Under the pieces are notes generated by a model. It did not search any database, was not told the origin of the DNA, and saw only the letters and a list, made by a program, of their open reading frames with translations. Position numbers and translations under genes: made by a program. Below are positions 1-7,874 of a stretch of DNA of 25,280 bases, one piece after another; position 1 is the stretch's first letter, and every line of letters starts with the position of its first letter. Source of the DNA: Actinomycetota bacterium (GTDB lineage Bacteria > Actinomycetota > Geothermincolia > Fen-727 > Anoxymicrobiaceae); contig JAENXM010000003.1 of NCBI GenBank assembly GCA_016649525.1, forward strand, positions 1 to 25,280. Direction: 5' to 3'.

Positions 1-1
1 C

Positions 2-1525
2 CCCGTTAACGGTGAGAAGGTCCCCGTCTATACAGCCAATTTCGTGATTATGGAGTACGGCACCGGGGCGGTTATGGCCGTACCGGCGCACGACCAGAGG
101 GACTTCGAGTTCGCCAGGAAGTACGGCCTGCCGGTAAGGGTCGTCATACAACCGCCGGATGCGGAGCTCGTGGCGGAGGAGATGACCGGGGCATACGAGG
201 ACGAGGGCATCATGGTGGACTCCGGGGAGTTCACGGGCACTCCGAACGAGGAGGGCAAGGAGGCGGTATGCGATCAACTGGAGCGCAACGGTTGGGGGAG
301 CAGGGCCGTCAATTACCGACTCAGGGACTGGCTGGTATCGCGCCAGCGCTACTGGGGCGCCCCCATACCTATCATATACTGTGATTCGTGCGGAACGGTT
401 CCCGTACCCGAAGAGGACCTACCCGTCATACTCCCGGAGGACCTGGAGCTCGGCGAAGGCGGAAAATCACCACTGGCGACGGACGAGTCGTTCCTGCGGG
501 CCCCCTGCCCCCGCTGCGGAGGCACCGGAAGGCGGGAATCCGACACCATGGACACCTTCGTGGATTCGTCCTGGTATTACTTCCGCTACGTGAGCCCCCG
601 CGAGGGTAAAGGACCGTTCGATACGGCAGAGGTCGAGTACTGGATGCCGGTGGACCAGTATATCGGGGGGATAGAGCACGCGATCATGCACCTCCTTTAT
701 TCACGTTTCTTCACGAAGGTCATCTATGACATCGGCCTGATCGATTTCAAGGAGCCCTTCTCGCGCCTGCTCTGCCAGGGGATGATAACCAAGGACGGCG
801 CCAAGATGAGCAAGTCGAAGGGGAACGTCGTGACCCCCGATGGCTACCTGGACAGGCTCGGCGCGGATTCTCTCAGGCTCTACATCATCTTCATGGGTCC
901 TCCCGACGTCGACAAGGATTGGAGCGACCGGGGTGTCGAAGGCGCTTCCCGCTTCCTCCGCAGAGTATGGCGGATGGTGTATGAGCGCTACCTGTCCTTT
1001 ATCGAGAAGGGAAGTGCTCCCTCTAAAGAGGATACAAGACACAGGGCGATGCGCGGCCTGACGCACCGGACCGTCAGGGATGTCACCAGGGATGTGGAGC
1101 AGTTCGCGTTCAACACGGCGGTAAGCTTCATCATGGAGCTTGTGAACGGGATATATACATATACTTCTGAAGCCGCCCCTGACTCGGAGGTGCTTCGGGA
1201 GGCTGTGGAAGCGGTATTGAGCCTGCTCGCCCCGTTTGCACCTTTCATATGCGAGGAGCTCTGGCAGGCTCTGGGTAACGAGGAAAGCGTTCACCTTCAA
1301 CAGTGGCCGTCTTTCGATGAAGACCTGGCGCGGCCGGAGGAAATTACCCTCGTCGTCCAGGTGAACGGGAAGGTGAGAGACCGGCTGACGGTACCCGCGG
1401 ACATGAGCCCTGAGGAGATGGAGCAAAGGGCGCTCGCGTGTGAGAACGCGCAGAGGTTCATGGGGGACGGACAGGTCAAGAAGGTCATAGTGGTCCCGGG
1501 CAAACTCGTGAACATCGTCGTCTGA
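2..1525 (+). CDS. leuS: Leucyl-tRNA synthetase, C-terminal part (5' end outside window)
   Basis: Attaches leucine to tRNA-Leu in the cytoplasm. The frame is open from base 2, so this is the last 507 residues of a protein usually of 800-870. Visible in order: the end of the CP1 editing domain (GTGAVMAVPAHDQRDFEFA), two Cys pairs (CDSC, CPRC) in the zinc-ribbon region, the class I core block DSSWYYFRY followed by YIGGIEHAIMHLLYSRFF, the KMSKS signature (KMSKSKGN, codons at 803-826), then the helical anticodon-binding domain and the small C-terminal domain ending in PGKLVNIVV. The bacterial-type arrangement is clear. The stop is 62 bases before comEA, with no hairpin terminator between them. It is truncated only by the window edge. 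Confidence 0.98.
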   Translation, partial: PVNGEKVPVYTANFVIMEYGTGAVMAVPAHDQRDFEFARKYGLPVRVVIQPPDAELVAEEMTGAYEDEGIMVDSGEFTGTPNEEGKEAVCDQLERNGWGSRAVNYRLRDWLVSRQRYWGAPIPIIYCDSCGTVPVPEEDLPVILPEDLELGEGGKSPLATDESFLRAPCPRCGGTGRRESDTMDTFVDSSWYYFRYVSPREGKGPFDTAEVEYWMPVDQYIGGIEHAIMHLLYSRFFTKVIYDIGLIDFKEPFSRLLCQGMITKDGAKMSKSKGNVVTPDGYLDRLGADSLRLYIIFMGPPDVDKDWSDRGVEGASRFLRRVWRMVYERYLSFIEKGSAPSKEDTRHRAMRGLTHRTVRDVTRDVEQFAFNTAVSFIMELVNGIYTYTSEAAPDSEVLREAVEAVLSLLAPFAPFICEELWQALGNEESVHLQQWPSFDEDLARPEEITLVVQVNGKVRDRLTVPADMSPEEMEQRALACENAQRFMGDGQVKKVIVVPGKLVNIVV

Positions 1526-1555
1526 ACCCCTCGTTCCGATAAAGCCACCTTGATT

Positions 1556-1564
1556 TGCTAGTAT
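1556..1564 (+). promoter_or_regulatory. Possible extended -10 promoter element before comEA
   Basis: TGCTAGTAT matches an extended -10 (TGn plus TAnnAT) and lies 23 bases before the comEA ATG. No convincing -35 is visible at 16-18 bases. The heptamer TGCTAGT recurs at 1570-1576. Weak evidence from pattern only; leuS read-through could equally supply transcription. Confidence 0.25.
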
Positions 1565-1587
1565 TGCTGTGCTAGTCTTGTGAAGCA

Positions 1588-2220
1588 ATGCAAGCAGATG
1601 ACTTTTCGAACCAGGATCCCAAAGACCGGCTGAAGGCACTTATGAGTTCAGCCGGCGACCTTTCAAGGTTCCAGGTTGCGGTCATATGTACATTGCTGGT
1701 TTTGATCGTTTTCGGGGCTGTCGTCGCATATATGAGGTCGAGGCCCCGCCAGATTTCCGTAAAGGAAACCGGGAGCTACTCCTCCAGAGATAAAAAGCGG
1801 ATGCTCACCGTACATGTGGCGGGTGCAGTCGTAAAACCCGGACTGTACAGGCTTACGGAAGGGTCGAGGGTGGCCGATGCCCTTTCCATGGCCGGTGGCG
1901 CAACACAGGATGGGATACTCGATGACGTGAACCTGGCCTCGAGAATCAAGGACGGACAAAAAGTACTGGTACCCAGGTCGAACGGGACACTATCATCGGA
2001 GGGCGCTACCGAACAGGGAGGCGCCAGCGCGCTGATAAACGTGAATACAGCGGACGAGGAGGAGCTCGAGAAGCTCCCTGGTATAGGCCCCTCACTGGCT
2101 AAGAGCATAGTCGAATATCGCAGGAGGAACGGACCGTTTTCCACGGTCGAGGAGCTCGAGAACGTCGGGGGGATCGGGCCAAGAAAGCTCGAGCTCATGA
2201 AGGAGCAGGTGACGATCTGA
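1588..2220 (+). CDS. comEA: ComEA-type DNA-binding competence protein
   Basis: Binds incoming double-stranded DNA at the outer face of the membrane during natural transformation and hands it to ComEC. The 210 residues show a short cytoplasmic N-terminus, one membrane segment at about 28-50 (FQVAVICTLLVLIVFGAVVA), an SLBB domain at about 70-130 (VHVAGAVVKPGLYRL), and a C-terminal helix-hairpin-helix pair from about 147 (INVNTADEEELEKLPGIG, then NVGGIGPRKLE). This order is the standard ComEA build. The ATG at 1588 is the first start that keeps the basic/polar N-terminus; its Shine-Dalgarno is weak. It ends one base before comEC, so the two are almost certainly co-transcribed. HhH repeats also occur in unrelated DNA-binding proteins, but SLBB plus TM plus comEC next door leaves little doubt. 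Confidence 0.95.
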   Translation: MQADDFSNQDPKDRLKALMSSAGDLSRFQVAVICTLLVLIVFGAVVAYMRSRPRQISVKETGSYSSRDKKRMLTVHVAGAVVKPGLYRLTEGSRVADALSMAGGATQDGILDDVNLASRIKDGQKVLVPRSNGTLSSEGATEQGGASALINVNTADEEELEKLPGIGPSLAKSIVEYRRRNGPFSTVEELENVGGIGPRKLELMKEQVTI

Positions 2221-2221
2221 C

Positions 2222-4549
2222 TTGCGCGGGCCTGCCTACATCCTGTTCCTGTTACTCTTTGCTGCCGGCATAACGGCAGGGCGGTTCTGCAATAACGTTT
2301 GCCTGATAATTCTTTTATCGGTAGCAGCATCAGTATCCCTGATTGCGTTATTTACCCTTCGCGGCAGGTCACGGTTCATCAAGATACTCTCCGCTTTTGT
2401 GGTCGTTGGGATGATCACGATGTTTCTGACGGGAGCCGCCGCTAAAAACGGGGTTTTACCGAGACTTGCGCGCGATCGAGCAGTAGCAGACGTTACCGGA
2501 AGGGTCTTTTCGCCGCCGGTTAAGAATGGTGGTAGTCTCTCGTTCTTCTTCGCGGTCTCGGAGGTGCGTTCATCCGGCAGTGTATGGAAGACCGGGGAGC
2601 GTCTACTGGTAAGGCTCTATGACTGGAAGGAAAAGGAGAAACACATATTTCCCGGTAGCTGCTTGAGCTTGCAGGGGAGGATGGAGGTAGCGGGAAGGAG
2701 CTCGGGATGGCTGCTGGACCACGGAGCCGCGTCAATACTCGAGGCATCAGGAAAAAACGTTAACAGGGGACGGGATCCCCCGGATCCTGTCTCAAAAACG
2801 ATGAACTGGACGAGGGTGTGGGTGTCGGGTGTCTATGAGCGCATGTTCCCGCTCAATGTAGCCGGCTTCATAGAGGGAGTGACACTCAGTAAGACTGACG
2901 ACATGGATCCGGGCACGCTCGCCGACCTGAGGGGATGCGGGCTATCGCATGTCGTGGCCGTCTCCGGGCTTCACGTGGGGTCGGCAGCCATCCTGGCGCT
3001 GGCGCTCCTGGCGGCGTTTGGCGCAGGAAAGAAGGCGCGGTACCTGGGAGCGATTGCCATGGCGGCTGTCGTACTAGGCCTTTCCAACTTTCGCCCTTCC
3101 GCGACGCGCGCCGCCCTCATGGCGGGCGTCTGTTTCTCGGGATCCATCCTGGGAAGGAATTACGATTCACTGGTAGGTCTGTCTTTAGCCGGGTTTCTCA
3201 TTCTCGTCATGAACCCGAGGGCGATCACAGATCCCGGTTTCCAGTATTCGTTCGCCGCTGCGCTCGGAATAGTGATTGCAGCACGCGCGAGGCGGAAGGA
3301 GACCGGAAGACTGCGTACGATACTCACCGTTTGCGCAGGGGCACAACTGGGGATCCTGCCGCTGGTGCTTATGAGTGGTGAGGGAGTGCCGGTGACCGCG
3401 ATCGCCGCCAACCTGATAGTGGTGCCCTTGGTCGGGCCATTGCTCTTCACAAGCTGGGCCGCGGCTCTGCTCTCAACCCTCAACAGCCACCTGGGCACGA
3501 TGGCAGCGTTTGTACCGGCCGGGATCGCCAGGTTTACCATGGGCCTTGCGTCGGCTCTGTCGCGCGTCCCCAGGGCAGGTCTCGCAGGTGGCACGGTCGC
3601 GGTCGCGTCCCTTCTGGTTTATGCGGTAGGCCTGGTTACACTGATTGTTAGGGCGAGGAGTGGACGGCCGCTGTTCCGTCCGGTGGTTTCGCTACTGTTG
3701 GCTGTATCAATACTCATAGTGCCTTGCGCGGCTTTCCCCGGGTTCGGGGCCCCCGACAAAATAGTCGTTCTGGACGTAGGTCAGGGAGACGCGATACTGA
3801 TACAGGATCGCTCAGGCGGTACGGTTCTCATTGACGGGGGCCCTGATGAGAAGAAGATCATCCGCAAGTTAGAGGCAAGAGGTATAAGGCACATTGACCT
3901 GGTCGTACTTAGCCATCCCCATGAGGACCATGCGTCAGGTCTCGTGGAGGTACTGAGGGAGGTACCAGTCGGGCGCCTGGTCGATCCGGGACTCGCCAGG
4001 GATGCGAGCGGCGCGTACCGGGAGCTTTTAGACGCGGCGGAAGAGAAGAGGATCCCGCGCACCATCGCAAGGGAAGGCCAGGTCTTCGCGGTATCAGAAC
4101 ACATCCGTCTCGAAGTCCTTTACGCGCCAGGGGACTTGCCGGAAATACCGGAAAACCTGAATAACTGCTCTGTTGTAATCATGGTTGACCTCGTCGGGAC
4201 GAAGGCGCTGATGACCGGTGACATCGAAGCCGATGCCCAGAAAGCGTTACGTGAGATGCACCCTGGACTTTCATGTAATGTCCTCAAGATACCCCACCAG
4301 GGAGCCGTGGACGCCTCGGAGCCCGAATTCATAGACTCGTGCACGCCAACGCTAGCTCTGATATCCGTTGGACGGGAAAACGAGTACGGGCATCCGTCGA
4401 ATCGGTGTCTGGACATCCTGCGGGCACGTGGCATAGGCGTCCTCAGGACAGACCGCGATGGTGATATAGAGGTATCGGTGGGGAATGGTAGAATTGGCGT
4501 GACCACGGAATCCGGCGTTAAGGCGACGGCGGCAGAAACGGCCCGGTGA
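2222..4549 (+). CDS. comEC: ComEC/Rec2 DNA-translocation channel protein
   Basis: Forms the membrane channel that imports single-stranded DNA in competence. At 775 residues it is full length. The N-terminus has membrane segments and a DUF4131-like soluble part. The Competence domain carries the signature VVAVSGLHVG at 244-253 and many hydrophobic segments to about 505. The C-terminal metallo-beta-lactamase-like domain starts near LDVGQGDAILIQ and has HPHEDH at 565-570, with the later GDIE and GHPS motifs of the family. The start is TTG at 2222; no ATG or GTG near by would keep the first membrane helix. It lies one base after comEA and three before holA, in the familiar comEA-comEC-holA order. 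The intact metal-binding motif suggests an active nuclease-like domain. Confidence 0.96.
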   Translation: MRGPAYILFLLLFAAGITAGRFCNNVCLIILLSVAASVSLIALFTLRGRSRFIKILSAFVVVGMITMFLTGAAAKNGVLPRLARDRAVADVTGRVFSPPVKNGGSLSFFFAVSEVRSSGSVWKTGERLLVRLYDWKEKEKHIFPGSCLSLQGRMEVAGRSSGWLLDHGAASILEASGKNVNRGRDPPDPVSKTMNWTRVWVSGVYERMFPLNVAGFIEGVTLSKTDDMDPGTLADLRGCGLSHVVAVSGLHVGSAAILALALLAAFGAGKKARYLGAIAMAAVVLGLSNFRPSATRAALMAGVCFSGSILGRNYDSLVGLSLAGFLILVMNPRAITDPGFQYSFAAALGIVIAARARRKETGRLRTILTVCAGAQLGILPLVLMSGEGVPVTAIAANLIVVPLVGPLLFTSWAAALLSTLNSHLGTMAAFVPAGIARFTMGLASALSRVPRAGLAGGTVAVASLLVYAVGLVTLIVRARSGRPLFRPVVSLLLAVSILIVPCAAFPGFGAPDKIVVLDVGQGDAILIQDRSGGTVLIDGGPDEKKIIRKLEARGIRHIDLVVLSHPHEDHASGLVEVLREVPVGRLVDPGLARDASGAYRELLDAAEEKRIPRTIAREGQVFAVSEHIRLEVLYAPGDLPEIPENLNNCSVVIMVDLVGTKALMTGDIEADAQKALREMHPGLSCNVLKIPHQGAVDASEPEFIDSCTPTLALISVGRENEYGHPSNRCLDILRARGIGVLRTDRDGDIEVSVGNGRIGVTTESGVKATAAETAR

Positions 4550-4552
4550 GAG

Positions 4553-5593
4553 ATGTCTCCGAAGAGGATCGAGAGCATTGAGAAACTGAAGAACGTCTAT
4601 TTTCTCTACGGGGACGAGGAACTTCTGATGGAAGAGGCCCTCGACAGGCTCAGGCAACTCCTGTCCTCCGAAGTCGACCCGGATTTCAATCTCGAGGTGC
4701 TGGATGCCAGTGAGGTTGGCGTCGAGCACGTGATCGATTCCGCTGAGACCGTACCCCTGATGTCTCCGCGTCGCCTTGTGATAGCGCGTGAGGTGGACAA
4801 GCTCTCTCGAAAGGAGCAGGCGAAGCTGGCGGAGTACATCGAGTCACCGAACCCTGCAACGGTACTTGTGCTCGTGGCTCACTTCCCCCGCACGGGAGAA
4901 CAGCGAGATGCAGGCGGCATTCGCCGGATCGAGGGGAGCGAGATCTTCCGGAAGGCGCGCGAGGTCGGAGACACCCTGAAGTTCACGTTTGGCCAGAGGG
5001 GAAAGCAGCAGAAACTCGAGAGCTGGGTCAGGGACGAGTTCGAGAAGCGCGAAAAAAAAGTATCCCGGGAGGCTGAGGACGCGCTGCTGGAGATGGTGGG
5101 AAGGGAATTGAGGGATCTCGAGGATGCCATTGAACGAATCTGCCTGTACACCGATGACAGGGAGTTGATAACGGGTAAAGACGTCGAGCAGGTAGTCGTA
5201 CCCTCGGCGGAACACGGGATCTTCGAATTCGTCGACGCTGTCGCGGACAGGCGAAGGGACCTGTCTCTATACCTGTTCAACCGGCTCATGCGACAGGGAG
5301 AGAGTCCGCTGCGGGTCTTCAACTTGCTCCTCAGGCAGTTTCGGCTGATAGCAAGGGTGAAATCGCTTGCGGTCAACCACGACTACCAGCAGATGGCAAA
5401 GAGGTTGGGCGTACCGCCGTTTCTGGTGAGTAAATGCATACAGCAGGCCAAGAGGTTCTCCGCGGAGCGCCTTCGCTCGACTTTCCTGGAGTTCAAGCAG
5501 GCTCAGGTAGAGCTCCATTCCAGCAGCTACATGAACGAAAGAGAGTATCAAGGCGCGATACTTGAGATTCTGATTACGAGGATAATCGGGTAA
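4553..5593 (+). CDS. holA: DNA polymerase III delta subunit (clamp loader)
   Basis: The delta subunit opens the sliding clamp within the clamp-loader complex. The protein has 346 residues, normal for the family. It begins with the typical block KLKNVYFLYGDEELLMEEAL at about 11-30. The centre has the delta-type AAA+-like fold without a functional Walker A, including the region around LVLVAHFPR. The C-terminal collar domain includes SPLRVFNLLLRQFRLIARV. ATG 4553 follows comEC by three bases, with GGTGAGAG as a modest ribosome-binding site. It runs tail-to-tail into rpsT with six bases between the two stop codons and no hairpin there. Genes for other loader subunits are not in the window. Confidence 0.94.
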   Translation: MSPKRIESIEKLKNVYFLYGDEELLMEEALDRLRQLLSSEVDPDFNLEVLDASEVGVEHVIDSAETVPLMSPRRLVIAREVDKLSRKEQAKLAEYIESPNPATVLVLVAHFPRTGEQRDAGGIRRIEGSEIFRKAREVGDTLKFTFGQRGKQQKLESWVRDEFEKREKKVSREAEDALLEMVGRELRDLEDAIERICLYTDDRELITGKDVEQVVVPSAEHGIFEFVDAVADRRRDLSLYLFNRLMRQGESPLRVFNLLLRQFRLIARVKSLAVNHDYQQMAKRLGVPPFLVSKCIQQAKRFSAERLRSTFLEFKQAQVELHSSSYMNEREYQGAILEILITRIIG

Positions 5594-5599
5594 GGCTGC

Positions 5600-5863
5600 T
5601 TACTTGAGCGCGTTGAGGGCGCGCGACATGCTCGATTTCTTGTTGGCGGCCATGTTCCTGTGGATTACTCCCTTTGAGACCGCTTTGTCCAGTGCTTTTG
5701 CCGCTTCTCTGTAGGCCTCGCGGGCTTCCTCGGCTTCGCCCGCGTCGTACGCGGCGCTGAATCTCTTCATTCGAGTTTTGAGGGAGGACTTGATGGCACA
5801 GTTGCGCTCGCGCCGCTCCTCGGATTTCTTCATGCTCTTTACCTGTGACTTGATGTTCGGCAT
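5600..5863 (-). CDS. rpsT: 30S ribosomal protein S20
   Basis: Primary 16S rRNA-binding protein of the small subunit. This is the only minus-strand gene in the window. The 87 residues begin MPNIKSQVKSMKKSEERRERN and end HRNMAANKKSSMSRALNALK, typical of S20 and very basic. A longer reading in the same frame exists, but the start at 5863 has the Shine-Dalgarno AGGAAGG (complement of 5871-5877) and matches the family N-terminus. A good promoter lies at 5892-5920. The gene converges on holA and diverges from lepA, an arrangement that keeps this ribosomal gene under its own promoter. Confidence 0.97.
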   Translation of the reverse strand: MPNIKSQVKSMKKSEERRERNCAIKSSLKTRMKRFSAAYDAGEAEEAREAYREAAKALDKAVSKGVIHRNMAANKKSSMSRALNALK

Positions 5864-5891
5864 CTCTAACCTTCCTGGATTGTACCGGAGG

Positions 5892-5920
5892 ATTCTAGCA
5901 TAGAGGATACCCAATGTCGA
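5892..5920 (-). promoter_or_regulatory. Sigma-70-type promoter of rpsT
   Basis: Read on the minus strand: -35 TCGACA (complement of 5915-5920), a 17-base spacer, and -10 TAGAAT (complement of 5892-5897) preceded by TGC, an extended -10. Five of six bases match at each hexamer. It lies about 30 bases upstream of the rpsT start codon. Confidence 0.65.
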
Positions 5921-5931
5921 TAAGCTGCGGT

Positions 5932-5950
5932 GGCCGGCGGCGGCCCTTTT
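5932..5950 (+). terminator. Possible weak intrinsic terminator in the rpsT/lepA divergent region
   Basis: GGCCG, loop GCGG, CGGCC, one C, then TTTT on the plus strand. The stem is five G-C pairs with a short T run. It could stop holA transcripts that run antisense through rpsT. The stem is short and the region is G/C rich, so it may be chance. Confidence 0.3.
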
Positions 5951-5956
5951 CCAATC

Positions 5957-5965
5957 TGCTATCAT
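5957..5965 (+). promoter_or_regulatory. Possible extended -10 of a lepA promoter
   Basis: TGCTATCAT fits an extended -10. No good -35 is visible upstream, where the sequence is nearly pure G/C. Transcription would begin near 5972, leaving a leader of about 14 bases that just includes the Shine-Dalgarno AGGTGAG. Confidence 0.35.
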
Positions 5966-5973
5966 TAGCCATG

Positions 5974-5980
5974 AGGTGAG
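5974..5980 (+). promoter_or_regulatory. Shine-Dalgarno AGGTGAG that decides the lepA start
   Basis: AGGTGAG is followed after five bases by CTG at 5986, the first plausible start in the LepA frame. The frame has a TGA stop at 5977-5979 inside this motif, so no start further upstream is possible. This spacing is the main reason for choosing CTG. Confidence 0.5.
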
Positions 5981-5985
5981 TAAGT

Positions 5986-7791
5986 CTGGAGCTTCAGAGA
6001 ATCAGGAACTTCTGTATCATCGCCCACATAGACCATGGCAAGTCGACGCTGGCGGACCGCTTCCTCGAGCTGACAGGTGCCATAGAGCCGGGAGGAGAGC
6101 GCCCTCAGTTCCTGGACCGTATGGATATCGAGAGGGAGCGAGGCATAACCATAAAAGCACAGGCCGTAAGGCTCTCGTACCCGCTCGACGGTTTAGAGTA
6201 CCAGCTGAACCTGATAGACACGCCGGGACACGTTGATTTTAACTACGAGGTCTCGCGCACTCTTGCGGCGTGTGAAGGAGCCATCCTCCTTGTCGACGCA
6301 TCGCAGGGGGTGGAGGCACAGACGATCGGTAACCTGCACCTTGCGAACGAGAACGGGCTTATTATCGTACCCGTCATCAACAAGATAGATATCTCCCATG
6401 CTGAGCCCGAGCGCGTTCGCGACGAGGTGGTTGAAATACTCGGCGTTGAGCCGGAACAGGTACTCTTTTGCTCCGCCAAGACTGGAGAAGGCGTCAAGGA
6501 GATGCTTGCACAGGTCGTGAGCAGGGTGCCGCCTCCCCGGCAGCACGAAGACGATATCCTCAGGGCACTCGTATTTGATTCGACTTACGATCCTTACAGG
6601 GGAGTCGTCACGTTCGTAAGAGTGGTATCTGGCAAGCTTCAGCAGGGGAACGAGATATCGATGATGGGAGAGGGCACAAGGGCACAGGTGGACGCACTGG
6701 GATACCTGACACCGGACATGGAACCCGCGGAGAGCCTTGGGCCCGGGGAAGTCGGGTTCGTGGCGACCGGGATAAAGGACATCTCCAAGCTTCCTGTCGG
6801 GGACACACTGACGAGCTTTCCGGTAGGGGCGACATCCCCGCTGCCCGGCTACCGCCGGCCGAAGCCGGTTGTCTTCTCGGGGCTCTACCCGGTCAACAAC
6901 AACGACTACGAGACGCTCAGGGAGGCTCTCGCGAAGCTGAGGCTGAACGACTCGGCTTTCACCCATGAGCCCGAGACCTCGCGCGCATTGGGGTTCGGTT
7001 TCAGGTGCGGGTTTCTCGGGATGCTTCACATGGATATCGTGCGGGAGAGGCTGGAGCGCGAGTACGATCTGGACCTGATAATAACCGCTCCGAACGTTGT
7101 CTATAAGGTCCATGACAAAAGCGGAAAGACCAGCATGGTGAACAACCCCTCCGAGATGCCGCCCGCAAACGAGGTGGTGAAGGTCGAGGAGCCGTACGTT
7201 TCGCTGCTTTTGATTACGCCCGGTGAGATGGTGGGGCCTGTCATGGAGTTGTGCCAGAACAGGCGCGCGACGTACCTGGACATGAAGTACCTCTCCAGCA
7301 ACCGGGTGGAGATATCATATCTGATGCCGCTGGCCGAGATGGTTGCCGGCTTCTACGACCAGCTCAAGAGCCGTTCGCGTGGTTACGCGTCGCTCGACTA
7401 CGAGCTAGCCGGGTTTCGCGAGGGGCCTCTGGTCAAGCTGGACATACTCATCCAGGGAGAGGTCGTGGACGCGTTTTCGACAGTGGTGGCAAAGGACACT
7501 GCGCACGCGCGAGGGAAGGAGCTGGCCGGCAGGCTCAAGTCGAATATCGGAAGGCAGCTCTTTGAAGTCGTCATCCAGGCCGCGGTTGGCGGACGGATCG
7601 TCACAAGAGAGACGATACCCGCCAGAAGGAAAGACGTCACCGCGAAGTGCTACGGGGGGGACATAACTCGTAAACGGAAGCTCAGGGAGAAGCAGAAAGC
7701 GGGCAAGAAGAGGATGAAGATGGTGGGAAAGGTCGAGCTACCGCAGGAAGCCTTTATCGCGATGATAACCAGGGAGGACGGCGGGAGCTGA
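5986..7791 (+). CDS. lepA: Elongation factor 4 (LepA), apparent CTG start
   Basis: Ribosome-associated translational GTPase. With a start at CTG 5986 it has 601 residues, the usual length, and begins (M)ELQRIRNFCIIAHIDHGKST, as LepA proteins do. G1 is AHIDHGKST at 13-21, followed by the RGITIKAQ switch region, DTPGHVDFNYE (G3), NKID (G4) and SAKTG (G5), then the EF-G-like domains and the LepA-specific C-terminal domain ending with a lysine-rich stretch (RKRKLREKQKAGKKRMK). There is no ATG, GTG or TTG in frame between the stop at 5977 and the P-loop; the first ATG (6121) would delete the P-loop. The alternative is a one-base sequence error joining GTG 5976, which is in another frame. The product is certain; the start is not. 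Confidence 0.96.
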   Translation: MELQRIRNFCIIAHIDHGKSTLADRFLELTGAIEPGGERPQFLDRMDIERERGITIKAQAVRLSYPLDGLEYQLNLIDTPGHVDFNYEVSRTLAACEGAILLVDASQGVEAQTIGNLHLANENGLIIVPVINKIDISHAEPERVRDEVVEILGVEPEQVLFCSAKTGEGVKEMLAQVVSRVPPPRQHEDDILRALVFDSTYDPYRGVVTFVRVVSGKLQQGNEISMMGEGTRAQVDALGYLTPDMEPAESLGPGEVGFVATGIKDISKLPVGDTLTSFPVGATSPLPGYRRPKPVVFSGLYPVNNNDYETLREALAKLRLNDSAFTHEPETSRALGFGFRCGFLGMLHMDIVRERLEREYDLDLIITAPNVVYKVHDKSGKTSMVNNPSEMPPANEVVKVEEPYVSLLLITPGEMVGPVMELCQNRRATYLDMKYLSSNRVEISYLMPLAEMVAGFYDQLKSRSRGYASLDYELAGFREGPLVKLDILIQGEVVDAFSTVVAKDTAHARGKELAGRLKSNIGRQLFEVVIQAAVGGRIVTRETIPARRKDVTAKCYGGDITRKRKLREKQKAGKKRMKMVGKVELPQEAFIAMITREDGGS

Positions 7792-7801
7792 CCGGAAATG
7801 A

Positions 7802-7828
7802 TTAGCACTCTCAATGGCAGAGTGCTAA
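7802..7828 (+). promoter_or_regulatory. CIRCE operator (HrcA-binding inverted repeat)
   Basis: TTAGCACTC, nine bases, GAGTGCTAA: a perfect match to the CIRCE consensus. HrcA binds this element to repress heat-shock genes. It sits directly upstream of hrcA, so hrcA-dnaJ is very probably autoregulated. Confidence 0.97.
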
Positions 7829-7831
7829 TAT
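7802..7831 (+). promoter_or_regulatory. hrcA promoter overlapping CIRCE
   Basis: TTAGCA (7802-7807), 18 bases, TAATAT (7826-7831) with TGC in front gives a plausible promoter lying inside the operator, so HrcA would block RNA polymerase. The TGC and part of each hexamer belong to CIRCE itself, so the match is not independent evidence. Confidence 0.5.
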
Positions 7832-7874
7832 TTATTTCAAAAGAGAATCGGTGGGACTGAGGATGGAAACAGAC

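Noticed and set aside
701..1639. Long minus-strand open frame (312 codons) opposite leuS
   Set aside because: It lies antisense to well-conserved leuS coding sequence, its product resembles nothing and is rich in His/Arg/Pro; it is a codon-bias shadow in GC-rich DNA.
5976..6236. GTG-started 86-codon frame overlapping the lepA start
   Set aside because: Its product is low in structure and unrelated to anything after its first residues; the LepA frame explains the region. Kept only as a possible source of a one-base shift.
6193..7113. Minus-strand open frame of 306 codons opposite lepA
   Set aside because: Antisense to conserved LepA domains; no recognisable protein.
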